This document shows, piece after piece, positions 16,983 to 26,600 of a stretch of 64,000 bases of DNA. The translations under genes and the position numbers were made by a program. The notes below the pieces were generated by a model. That model was not told the origin of the DNA and did no database searches. It worked only from the letters and a program-made list of their open reading frames with translations. Location: NCBI GenBank assembly GCA_002425185.1, contig DILT01000015.1, positions 48,707 through 112,706 on the forward strand. The letters are read 5' to 3'. Origin of the DNA: Flammeovirgaceae bacterium UBA5585 (GTDB lineage: Bacteria; Bacteroidota; Bacteroidia; Cytophagales; Cyclobacteriaceae). Numbering within the stretch: position 1 is the first letter of the stretch; every line of letters starts with the position of its first letter.

Positions 16983-18935
16983 TTACCGGGCGAAAGTTTT
17001 AACAACCTGGGCTGTGTTGCCTGATGTGATTCGGATAAAGTAAATCCCTGAAGGTACGCGTTGTCCGCTTTCGTTTTTGCGGTTCCACACGGCATTCATA
17101 ACCCCATCCGTTTCGGTAATTTCCGTAATTCTTTTAACCGTAACACCCAGTTGATTAACGATAACTATTTCATTGTTGACAAGTCCAGATGGTTTGTATT
17201 GAATGGTAATTCCTTCAGTAAATGGATTTGGAAAAACATGTAGACTTGAAAGTGAGTTTTTTTCCACACTGATAATTACCTCTTCAATAATTTCTTCGCC
17301 TTCTATTTTAATATCATCATAGCAAAATGTAATACCCGTAAGCGGTTGGTGTTCGGGTACGATTTCAAACCGGTCAATGTCGGTCCAGTCGAACAAGCCT
17401 TGGGGATTATACCAGGTGCCATCCCATGCGCCTTTCTCAGTAAGGGTTTTTAGCGGAATACGCACCTCATGCCATTGGCCGTTGAATGGAACGAGTGTAT
17501 TATCAATGGTTTTACCCATTCGCCACGGCCGGTCAGCGGTGCCTGTTTTGGTATCCAGAAACCGAACATCAAACTTCGCTGATGGTGTACTGGATTTTAC
17601 TTTAAAGGTCAATTCAAAGTCATGTTCTTTGAGCTTACTCAAATCCACATCGGGCCGAAAATCAAAAGCTATGGCATCGTATTGCCCTACATTGCTCCAA
17701 CATAGGCAGTAATCGCCATTGGCAGCGTTGGGCGAATAAAAATCAAGTGTTCCACCGCTGCGGTAACTTGCATTATATACGCGTGGCCCCGGATAGTCAT
17801 CGTAAAGCACCAAACTTTTCAATTCGGGTTTCTTTACATACTCTTGCTGGGGGGGTACGTTAAAATTCAGTTTCTGAAGCAGGGGAACATTCAAGTCATA
17901 GTCAAACATTTCGCCTGAGTTTTTCTCGAACAACCCAAAGCCCCCTTTATAATCCCACGTTGTCCATGAAATTCCTTTTTGATTCAGATAGGTAGCTACT
18001 ACTTCATACCACCGTATGCGATCTGTGTTGTTGCTGTTGGGAATGTATACGCCCAGCTCACCACAGAAAACCGGAACATTTCGCTGTGCTTTAAACGCTA
18101 CAGCAATATCGATGAGCTGGCGTACCCGATTAATGGTACCTTCTGTAGGGTAATTATTTATGGCACTTTCTACCCAGGTTCCTTTTAAATCGTTGGGGGT
18201 GGCCGGCATAGTCGTTGCCGAATAAGGAAAAGGAACGTTGGCCAATGAAGCCATGGACGGACTTCCCCAGGTAGCGCCCTGATGCGTGAAAATGAACGGA
18301 TCGTAGAAATGAAATGTATAGATGAGTTTAGTATCTGTGTAAACCGGTAAGGCTGCCAGGTTAGTGTATCCGTTCCAACCGGCTCCGCCAACAACGATAT
18401 AGTGTTGCGTGTCGTGTTCACGAATAACGTCAATTACTTCTTGTTGTATTTGTGACCAAACAGCATCGCTTATTCCATGCGGCTCGTTTAATATCTCATA
18501 ATAGATGAGATCCGATCGGTTTTTAAAATGTTCGGCCATTTGCGCCCAGGTCTTTTTTAAAGGATGGATCACATCGGGTGTCGTGGCTATGTCAGGATCA
18601 AATGTATGGTTGTCAAGGATCAAATGAATCTGTAATTCTTCAGCCCAATCAACGACCTGATCAAGCATGTTCAGAAAAAGCGGATCGAGTGTGTAGTCAG
18701 GCTCACCGTTGGTCATAAAGTGAAGATTTATCGGCAGCCGGATAACATCGCAACCCAATGATTTTATTTGTTCAAAATCCTTTTTGGTAAACATGGTAAA
18801 GTGAATTTCACGCGCGCTGCCGGCCTGAAACCAACCGGTAACATTTACACCTTTGGTAAAATTCTGGGCGCTGGTTTGTGTTAGCAAGGCTACCAACATT
18901 GTTAACATCAGGGTCTTTATCGCTTTCTTCATCAT
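16983..18935 (-). CDS. GH5 glycanase with accessory beta-sandwich and T9SS sorting domain
   Basis: 650 aa. Signal peptide (to TSAQ), then a GH5 TIM barrel at ~25-365. The acid/base Glu is in YYEILNEPHG (~148), the nucleophile Glu in VFCGELGVY (~293), with the conserved FHFYDPF between them. Residues ~375-545 form a jelly-roll-like module (DKWF-type strands, FCYDDIKIEG end) resembling CBM11-type carbohydrate modules. The last ~85 residues (VFPNPFTEGITIQY to KTFAR) are a T9SS sorting domain, so the enzyme is likely surface-exposed. The start overlaps the upstream GH5 stop by 4 bases. Subfamily and exact bond are not assignable by eye. Confidence 0.9.
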   Translation of the reverse strand: MMKKAIKTLMLTMLVALLTQTSAQNFTKGVNVTGWFQAGSAREIHFTMFTKKDFEQIKSLGCDVIRLPINLHFMTNGEPDYTLDPLFLNMLDQVVDWAEELQIHLILDNHTFDPDIATTPDVIHPLKKTWAQMAEHFKNRSDLIYYEILNEPHGISDAVWSQIQQEVIDVIREHDTQHYIVVGGAGWNGYTNLAALPVYTDTKLIYTFHFYDPFIFTHQGATWGSPSMASLANVPFPYSATTMPATPNDLKGTWVESAINNYPTEGTINRVRQLIDIAVAFKAQRNVPVFCGELGVYIPNSNNTDRIRWYEVVATYLNQKGISWTTWDYKGGFGLFEKNSGEMFDYDLNVPLLQKLNFNVPPQQEYVKKPELKSLVLYDDYPGPRVYNASYRSGGTLDFYSPNAANGDYCLCWSNVGQYDAIAFDFRPDVDLSKLKEHDFELTFKVKSSTPSAKFDVRFLDTKTGTADRPWRMGKTIDNTLVPFNGQWHEVRIPLKTLTEKGAWDGTWYNPQGLFDWTDIDRFEIVPEHQPLTGITFCYDDIKIEGEEIIEEVIISVEKNSLSSLHVFPNPFTEGITIQYKPSGLVNNEIVIVNQLGVTVKRITEITETDGVMNAVWNRKNESGQRVPSGIYFIRITSGNTAQVVKTFAR

Positions 18936-19927
18936 TTCTTTTCGGTTAGAGCTTGCTTGAAATATTTTCCCTGCCGGGTGGTGTTAAAATCCCAATCACG
19001 TATCAGCATCGGGCTCCAGTCGGGATCGAAGCACCAAACGATATACGAGATTCCCTTTTGTTTGCTGTACGCTGTGATGGCATCCCCGTACGATTCATCA
19101 CTGATGACTGGAATATGCGCTCCCTTCTCCTCTTCACCACTGAAACCTATTTCAGTAAGCATAATGGGGTAGCGTTCGGCCATAAAGCCCCAATCGTTAC
19201 TCCATTTATCTTCCCATGGTTTTTCACGCTTCATCGGGTAGGGGTGACTTACATAACCGATTCCCTTAGCCGTAATCGGATCAGCGGCAGCTTCAGTAAG
19301 GTCGTAGCCCCAGTTAAAGCCTGCCACCAACGGTATGTTACGTGCGCCCTCAGTACGAATGACAGCAATTACTTCTTCCATCATTGCTTTCCACTCGGCC
19401 CAGGTGCAGCTTCCAAATTCACCTTTGTTTACCGGTTCATTGAATAATTCAAAAAATGCAACTGTTGAATTTTTGCCATATTGTTTTGCTATGATTTGCC
19501 AGAAGTCACGCGTTTCAGCTAGTGAAGTTTTGTATGAAGGCCGGTGAAACTGTTCTGTCTTCAGATTACCGATGCTGTGCCAGTCGATAATCACATAAAG
19601 CTGTAACTCGGTTGCCCATTGAATACCATCATCCAACAATTTTAGGTAGGCATCTTTTCCAAGCGTGCGCCAGTTTGCCGGATGGACCGGAAAGCGAACC
19701 GCATTTGCACCCCAGTTTTTTATCTCCTGAAAGTAGCGCTTGTTCCATTGCTTGTCACTCAGCAGTTTGTATGGATCGCTTGTGTTGAACCCGCGAAATA
19801 CAATGGGTTCGCCATGGTTATTTACAAATATATTTCCCTTTACATGAATGCGGGATAAGGGTTCTGTCTGTGCAGATAGCACATTCTGACTGTTCAAAAA
19901 AAATATGATTGCGACTAAAGTTTTCAT
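18932..19927 (-). CDS. GH5 endo-glycanase (single domain)
   Basis: 331 aa with an N-terminal signal peptide (to VLSA). GH5 barrel: RFPVHPANWR, VIIDWHS near residue 117, acid/base in FFELFNEPVN (~162), VSHPYP, nucleophile in IMLTEIGFSG (~258), and WCFDPDWSP near the end. No T9SS domain, so periplasmic or lipid-independent export is likely, unlike the neighbouring two-module GH5. The two GH5 enzymes are only distantly alike and therefore probably cut different bonds or sizes. It lies 18 bases after the GH3 stop and overlaps the next gene by 4. Confidence 0.9.
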   Translation of the reverse strand: MKTLVAIIFFLNSQNVLSAQTEPLSRIHVKGNIFVNNHGEPIVFRGFNTSDPYKLLSDKQWNKRYFQEIKNWGANAVRFPVHPANWRTLGKDAYLKLLDDGIQWATELQLYVIIDWHSIGNLKTEQFHRPSYKTSLAETRDFWQIIAKQYGKNSTVAFFELFNEPVNKGEFGSCTWAEWKAMMEEVIAVIRTEGARNIPLVAGFNWGYDLTEAAADPITAKGIGYVSHPYPMKREKPWEDKWSNDWGFMAERYPIMLTEIGFSGEEEKGAHIPVISDESYGDAITAYSKQKGISYIVWCFDPDWSPMLIRDWDFNTTRQGKYFKQALTEKK

Positions 19928-19945
19928 TGCTGCGAGCAGTACTGC

Positions 19946-22228
19946 TTATCTTTCTAATCTGAATCTTGTCTTTAAATCCCCAACCGACAAGGTGAAGTAT
20001 CCATCTTCAAGAATTCTGTTGTTTTCCTTATCAGGAAACCATAGGTGTTCAGATGGTTTAATGGTAAATACATATTGCGTTGATTCTCCCGGCTTGATGG
20101 ATTTCTTTTCATAAAACTTCAAGTCGCGCACCGGCCGTGTCAGGCTTGCTACTTCATCAAACAGAAACCATAGTACTGCCTCTTTACCTTCAAGCTTGCC
20201 CGTGTTGGTTACAGTAACCGTGGCGGTTATTTCGGCATCCGCTGAACGAACTACACTGTCGCTTAAGGTGAGCGAACTGTAGTTGTACGTAGTATAGCTT
20301 AAGCCCTCACCGAAATGGGCGAGTGCGATTTGGTTGGGTATTTCATGCGCCAATAGTATTTCTGTTGACTTATGATTGTGTGGAACAAGTCGATTAGGTG
20401 AGTACGGATAGTTGAATGCCAGTTTTCCGCTCGGATTAATTTTTCCGCTAAGCACCTCAGCAATAGCTTGCGCACCTTCAAAACCAGGCCAGCCTGCAAA
20501 AATTACTGCTGAAGCTTTTTCATATACTGTGGTAATCACGCGCGGTCTGCCGCTGATTAAAATCAAAACAACGGGTTTACCGGTAGCTTGTGCGGTTTGA
20601 ATCCAGTTAAGTTGATCGGAAGGCAGGTTAATACCATCAATGCTACCAAAACCTTCAGCGTATGAGTTCTCCCCGGCAAATACTACAATGGCGTCTGCTC
20701 CCTGCGCTTTTGCTTTTACTTCGGCTTCAGATTGTGCTAAGATTACAGTAGCCGAACTAAATTCCTTTTGAAGGGCTTGATATGGAGTTGGCATATCTTC
20801 CGGGTAAAGACTTTCGTCCTGGTTTATCCAGCGCAGTGTCCACCCTCCACCAAGCGGGGCTTTCAGGTTAGCCATAGGACCAGTTACCAGCAATTTTTTG
20901 ATGTTGGTTAGCGGCAAGGTGTTGTTTTGATTCCGTATTAAAACCAGTGACTCCTGTGCTGCTTCAAGCGCCATTTGTTTGTGTTCAGGTTTTCCTATCC
21001 GATCAAACCGATCATTGCGCGGTACTGGATTTTCGAACAACCCGATTTTTAATTTCAGGCGAAGAATGCGTGCCACCGATAAATCAATCCGCTCTTCGCT
21101 GATTTTTCCCTCGCGTACAAGGGTAAGCATGTGTTCGCAAAAATTGGTTGTATATGGAGTCATGGCCATATCAATACCTGCGTTGATGGCGAGTAGGGTA
21201 GCTTCGCGTTCATTGGCTGCTACTTTATGATTTCGATAAAGCCGGATAATATCTTCCCAGTCGGAAACGACAACACCTTTGAACTTTAATTCGTGGCGTA
21301 ACAGTTCAGTCAGCAACCCATGCGATGCATGTACAGGCTCACCGTTAATCTCACCACTGTTGATCATCACGGATTCAATACCAGCTTCAATAGCCGCACG
21401 GAAAGGAGGCAAGTGCATTTCATACAAAGTTTGTGTGGATACGTCCACCGGGGTTCTGTCCCAGCCAGACTTTGGATCAGAGTAGGCTATAAAATGTTTG
21501 GCAGAAGCCGCTATTTTGTAGGGAGCTATGCTGGTGTCGGCTTGCAATGCTTTTGCATAGATAGTGCCCATGGTGGCGACCTGGTAAGGAGACTCACCTA
21601 ATGTTTCATAGAATCTTCCCCACAGGGGGGTACGCCCTAAATCCAGCACAGGTGCAAAATTCCATAGATGACCGATGTCGGCAACTTCGTTGGCAGTAAC
21701 ATGAGCCATGTTTGCCGGAAACTCATTATTGAATGTACAGGCAGTATTGATGGCGTGCGGAAAAATTGTTCCTCCCGCGAGGTAATTGGGGCCATGCATC
21801 TGGTCAACCCCGTATAGGATTGGTATTTTCAACCGCGATACTTTTAAGTTGTATTCTTGCAGGTCCTTATAGAATTGGAACCATACTTCAGGCGTTTCGG
21901 CAATGCCATTTAAGAATGAGCCAATGTGATATTTGCGGAGTAGCTTTCCAAGCTTGGCTGTATCAACTTTTGTTACGATGCTTAATTCAGCCCCAGCCCC
22001 CCAGTTTGATTCGGTAACAATTTCAGAATTATTTAACTGTGTCATTTGCCCGATTTTTTCTTCGAGTGTCATCTGCGAAAGGAGTTCGTTGATCCTTTGC
22101 TCAATCGCTGTGTTTTCTGATTGTTCAACGCTTCGCAGCTCACGGATCGACAGACCATTTTTTTTCTCAGAAGGTGTACAGTAGAGTAGAAGCGAGGATA
22201 CTATTGCCAGTGTAAATAATTTTTTCAT
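19946..22228 (-). CDS. GH3 beta-glycosidase
   Basis: 760 aa. N-terminal hydrophobic signal with a Cys at residue 17 (SLLLYC), a possible but atypical lipobox. GH3 N-domain with DQMHGPNYL, KHFIAYSDP and the nucleophile Asp in GVVVSDWEDI (~320); C-domain with VVFAGENSYAEG and the fibronectin-III-like domain (TNTGKLEGKEAV to the end). Family members act as beta-glucosidases, beta-xylosidases or related exo-enzymes and trim oligosaccharides in the periplasm. In a mannan or glucomannan locus it could remove terminal beta-glucose, which is inference. Confidence 0.92.
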   Translation of the reverse strand: MKKLFTLAIVSSLLLYCTPSEKKNGLSIRELRSVEQSENTAIEQRINELLSQMTLEEKIGQMTQLNNSEIVTESNWGAGAELSIVTKVDTAKLGKLLRKYHIGSFLNGIAETPEVWFQFYKDLQEYNLKVSRLKIPILYGVDQMHGPNYLAGGTIFPHAINTACTFNNEFPANMAHVTANEVADIGHLWNFAPVLDLGRTPLWGRFYETLGESPYQVATMGTIYAKALQADTSIAPYKIAASAKHFIAYSDPKSGWDRTPVDVSTQTLYEMHLPPFRAAIEAGIESVMINSGEINGEPVHASHGLLTELLRHELKFKGVVVSDWEDIIRLYRNHKVAANEREATLLAINAGIDMAMTPYTTNFCEHMLTLVREGKISEERIDLSVARILRLKLKIGLFENPVPRNDRFDRIGKPEHKQMALEAAQESLVLIRNQNNTLPLTNIKKLLVTGPMANLKAPLGGGWTLRWINQDESLYPEDMPTPYQALQKEFSSATVILAQSEAEVKAKAQGADAIVVFAGENSYAEGFGSIDGINLPSDQLNWIQTAQATGKPVVLILISGRPRVITTVYEKASAVIFAGWPGFEGAQAIAEVLSGKINPSGKLAFNYPYSPNRLVPHNHKSTEILLAHEIPNQIALAHFGEGLSYTTYNYSSLTLSDSVVRSADAEITATVTVTNTGKLEGKEAVLWFLFDEVASLTRPVRDLKFYEKKSIKPGESTQYVFTIKPSEHLWFPDKENNRILEDGYFTLSVGDLKTRFRLER

Positions 22229-22251
22229 GGATAAAAGGAGATTGGTAATTT

Positions 22252-23649
22252 CTATTTATCGATCAGCACTTCAAAACATGACGCGGGTAGCTGGGCTTTG
22301 TTAAATAAATTCGGGTTTGAGTTGTTTTTATATCCAAAACGGATTCCTTTTAACATCCCGGCAGATTTTGTTGCCAGCTCAACAGTAGTCCCCTTAATTT
22401 TTGCGGGTACAGGAAGCCATTTATTTCCATCATAAATCTCAAACTCTTTCAATTCGCCACCTCTTGCCACCAGTCCGCCTTCACTGTGTTTGAAATAAAG
22501 AATGACTTTATCCTTTTTTATTTCATAGTATTGATACAATGGCCCCGAGTAGACGATGTTAAATCCATAATCATGATGAAGTGCCCAAGCGGCCAATCGT
22601 TTCCCGACATCAACCTTGTTCCGCGGATGTATATCTTCCAGGTTTCCAATATCCGAGACGACCACAAGCCCGGTGTTCGATACAGACTCCATGGTTTTGC
22701 GTTGTTGATCTCGTACAACGGCCCCTGAAACATTATCGGGTCCATAGCCCGACCATGGCGCTATCTGTACCATATAGAATGGAAATTCGTATCCCCATGA
22801 TGCACGCCAACTGGTAATCAATGCGGTTAAGGTTCGTTGATAGTGAACGGCATTACCGGTATTTGCTTCCCCCTGATACCACAACGCGCCTTTGATCGTG
22901 TACGGTATGAGTGGGTAAATCATGGTGTTGTATAAACGGGCAGGTTCAACGGGGCTCCAACGGACTGGCGTTAGCGTATTGGCGCTTTGTTTTAATGTGT
23001 TATCACGTTCAAAATCAAATTCAGGCATCCATGCTTCAGCAGGAGAGCCCCCCCAGGCGGAGCAGATGAGTCCGACAGGAACCGTTAGTTTGCTATGAAG
23101 TTCTCTTCCGAAAAAATACATCAGCGCGCTGAAGTGATACATGCTTTCCGGGGTGCACACCACCCATTTTCCAGCTACATGTTTTTGCGGAGTTGACTCA
23201 GCCCAAGGCAGCACAGTGAAAAACCTGATCTCCGGGGAATTGGCTTTTGCTTTTTCCTCTTCGCCACCCTCAATTTTCATGGCCGGTGTCCACTCCATAT
23301 TTGACTGGCCGCTGCCTAACCAAACTTCACCGATCAGCACATCGTCAATAACAATGGTGTTATAGCCTTGAATTGTAATCTGATATGGGCCTCCGGCTTT
23401 TGGAGTTTCAATAGTAAAACTCCATGACGAGCTTACATCCGTAACCGTTTTGTATTCTTTTGCAGCATCCCAGCTTACTGTAATTTTTACCTCCTCCAGC
23501 GCTTTTGCCCATCCCCAAATAGTTATGCTGGTGTTTTGTTGCAGTACCATATGATCGCTGAAAATGGCGGGCACTATAACATTCGCCTTTGCGCAACCTG
23601 CGAAGATGATCAGCGTGCCGAACAAAAAATATCGTACTCTACGGTTCAT
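22252..23649 (-). CDS. SGNH carbohydrate acetylesterase (sialate O-acetylesterase-like)
   Basis: 465 aa, N-terminal signal with IFAGC lipobox-like end. Begins the mature part with VIVPAIFSDHMVLQQN, the conserved start of the DUF303/SASA family. Nucleophile Ser block I is GSGQSNMEW (~residue 113), Gly/Asn blocks include ALWYQGEAN, and the block-V region is IGNLEDIHPRNKVDVGKRLA with Asp/His. Although named for sialic acid, PUL members of this family commonly remove O-acetyl groups from xylan or mannan; that role fits the neighbours. Confidence 0.9.
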   Translation of the reverse strand: MNRRVRYFLFGTLIIFAGCAKANVIVPAIFSDHMVLQQNTSITIWGWAKALEEVKITVSWDAAKEYKTVTDVSSSWSFTIETPKAGGPYQITIQGYNTIVIDDVLIGEVWLGSGQSNMEWTPAMKIEGGEEEKAKANSPEIRFFTVLPWAESTPQKHVAGKWVVCTPESMYHFSALMYFFGRELHSKLTVPVGLICSAWGGSPAEAWMPEFDFERDNTLKQSANTLTPVRWSPVEPARLYNTMIYPLIPYTIKGALWYQGEANTGNAVHYQRTLTALITSWRASWGYEFPFYMVQIAPWSGYGPDNVSGAVVRDQQRKTMESVSNTGLVVVSDIGNLEDIHPRNKVDVGKRLAAWALHHDYGFNIVYSGPLYQYYEIKKDKVILYFKHSEGGLVARGGELKEFEIYDGNKWLPVPAKIKGTTVELATKSAGMLKGIRFGYKNNSNPNLFNKAQLPASCFEVLIDK

Positions 23650-23660
23650 TTATGTTGCAG

Positions 23661-26600
23661 TTATTCCTCCATTAAGTTTCGTTGGGCATATTCGGAAGGG
23701 GTAACGCCAAACATTTTCTTGAAACACTCGCGGAAGTAGGGCAGGTCCGTAAAGCCAACTTCATAGGTTACTTCTGCAACCGTTAGCTGGTGTTGTTCCA
23801 ACAGTTGTGCAGCCCGCTTCAATCGCATACACCGTATAAACTCATTGGCTGAGAGGCCTGTGAGTGCTTTTAGTTTTCGATACACCTGCATGCGACTCAT
23901 GGCCACGTCATGACACAGATGCTCTATCGTGTACTCAGCATTGGGCATATTGTTTTCAATGCTTTCCAGTACTTGCTGAATGAACAGTTCGTCAGCCGAG
24001 TTCAGCGTTACTTTCTTGGGCTCAATGTTCAGTACCTGGCTATCCTTGAACGCTTCGTGTAAACGGGTGCGCAGTTGCAACAGGTTTCTGACTTTTAATT
24101 CCAGTACTTTGGGATTAAAGGGTTTAGTAAGGTATTCATCGGCACCGGTTTCAAGTCCTTCTACCTTAAAGATGAGTGACGTGCGTGCGGTAAGCAGGAT
24201 GAGTGGAATGTGTGATGTTCGCTTGTCGGATTTGAGTCGTTTGCATAAGGTAATGCCATCCATTACGGGCATCATTACATCGCTGATAATTATATCCGGA
24301 ATGTTGATTATGGCTTTTTCCAATCCTTCTTCACCCTGCGTAGCCTCAATAATGGTGTACTTGCTGTTAAAAATTGACTTGATGTAAGCCCGAACAGAGC
24401 CAACATCTTCAACAATAAGTAGTTTAGGTAATAACCTGCTTTGATCTTCTTTTTCAACGGGTTCTTCGGCTGAAATAGAACTCCATTCTGCGTCAATTAA
24501 TGAAGGATAGTGATCCATAGATTCCAGATCATCCGACCAGGGTTGAATCTCATCAGGATTGAAATGATCTTTTCCTTTCTTGAGGATAATTTTAAAATGG
24601 GTGTATTCACCTTCTTTGCTTTCTACCAGAATAATGCCTTGGTGCATTTCTACCAGGCTTTTGGAGAGTGCAAGCCCGATACCCGTGCCGGTATGTTGCC
24701 GGTTTTCGTCATAACTGAAGAAAGTTTGAAAGATGTGTTCAAAGTGTTCCTGTTTTATGCCCTTTCCGGAATCTTTTACAATGAGTTCTACCGTATTGCC
24801 TTTATCGTTTATTTCGAGAATAATTGTTCCGTGTTGTGGCGTGTGTTTAAACGCATTGGATAACAGGTTCAGCAGGATTATTTCAAACTGATCGCGGTCA
24901 AACCAGACTTTAATATTTTCATGGGTAGTTTCCATGATAAAACGGATCTGCATCTGTTCAGCCAGGGCATCAAACGAGAGTTTTATTTCACGTACAAATC
25001 GCACCAGGTTACCCTCAGAAACTTTCAGGTTAAGGTTGCCCGATTCGGCCTTCCTGAAATCGAGCAATTGATTCACCAGCCTGAGCAGACGCTGTGAGTT
25101 ATCACTGATACTGACAACATGATTTCTTGCTTGCTTGCTTAGTTCGCCAGACTCCAGAAGAGATTGTGCCGGACCTAATATAAGGGTGAGCGGTGTGCGA
25201 AATTCGTGTGAGATGTTCGTGAAGAAATCCAGTTTGGCTTTGTTTAATTTTTCAAGGTTTTCACGCTGAAGCCGTTCCAGTTTTATGTCGTGAAGCAAGT
25301 TGGCGCGGAGTAAAACAAATCTTCTGAAAATATACAGCGCAACAAATCCGAGTAATACGTACAATACAGCTGCCCAAAAGGTTTTCCACCAGGGCGGATG
25401 TATGATAAGTGTAATTTGACTATACGTTTCCTGCCATATTCCGTCAATGCCCGAGGCTTTTACTTTAAACGTATACGTGCCAGGGTTAAGGTTGGTATAG
25501 TTGGCAAATCGTCTGTCGCTTTCTGTGTAATTCCAGGCGTCATCAAACCCCTCCAGCATGTAGGCATACCGGATCTTGAGCGGTGCGGCAAAATCAAGGG
25601 AGGCAAATTCAAAGGCCACTGAATTTTCGAAATGCTTTAACTCAACTTTTGAGTTATTGCGAAGTGGTCCGTTTAAAAGTGTTCGGCCGTTCACCTCTTC
25701 TCCGTAGGCAACATGCTTTCCGAACAATTCAAACTGGGTAATGGCGAGGGGTGAATTTTCAGGTCGCTGAATAATTTTCTTTGTATCAATCCGATTGAAA
25801 CCTTCTGAACCTGCGAACAATAATTCTCCCCCCGAACCTTTAACACAAACATTGTTATAGAAGAACCCCCCCATTATATGGTCGTTTCGATCATAATTTC
25901 GTGTCCAGGTTTGATCGGAGGGATCAACTACGGTCAGGCCATTCCAATGGGCCAACCATAGTTTTCCCTGGCTGTCTTCCAGTATGCTTACAATTACATC
26001 GTTGCTGGGGCCGCCTTCTATTTTATAATGTTCAAAGATGTCACGCCTTCTGTCAAAAGAGCTTAGACCACCATCGGTTGCAAGCCAAAAAATTCCGGCA
26101 TGATCTTCATAGATACAGTTTATAAAATTATCGTTGATGCTGTTCGTCTCTGATCGTTTGTAATGTTCTACGTTTAAGTCCTCTCCATCTTCTTTAATGC
26201 TGAAGAAGCCATTGCCGCGGGTGCCCACCCAGGTTGTGCCTGACCGGTCAACATACAAGACCACATTCGGTGCAATGGATAGCCGTGGGTCTTCATAGCG
26301 GATAACATCACCATGTTGGAGAATCTTATAAAGCCCGCCCCCCCAGGTTCCAATCAGCACATTATCGCGGCCATCACTTGTAATGGCCATGATATAGTTG
26401 TCTTGCAATATGGTATTGGTTTCTATTGAGTAATGATTGTACGAAGTAATTTCAGCGGAAGTCAGCTGATGTTCATTAAAGTGATATACTCCGGCTCCGG
26501 CCGTGCCTACCCACACACTTCCCTTGCCATCGGAGTACAGGGTTTGAACAAACTCGGTGAAGGTGTTCTCTTCGGGCGCAACAATTTTATACTTGGTGAA

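Noticed and set aside
18953..19447. 164-codon open frame on the + strand opposite GH5
   Set aside because: Shadow frame of a clear GH5 enzyme; no start signal and no family similarity.
23980..24387. 135-codon + frame opposite the HTCS receiver domain
   Set aside because: Antisense shadow, composition Ser/Leu-rich; the - strand product is unambiguous.
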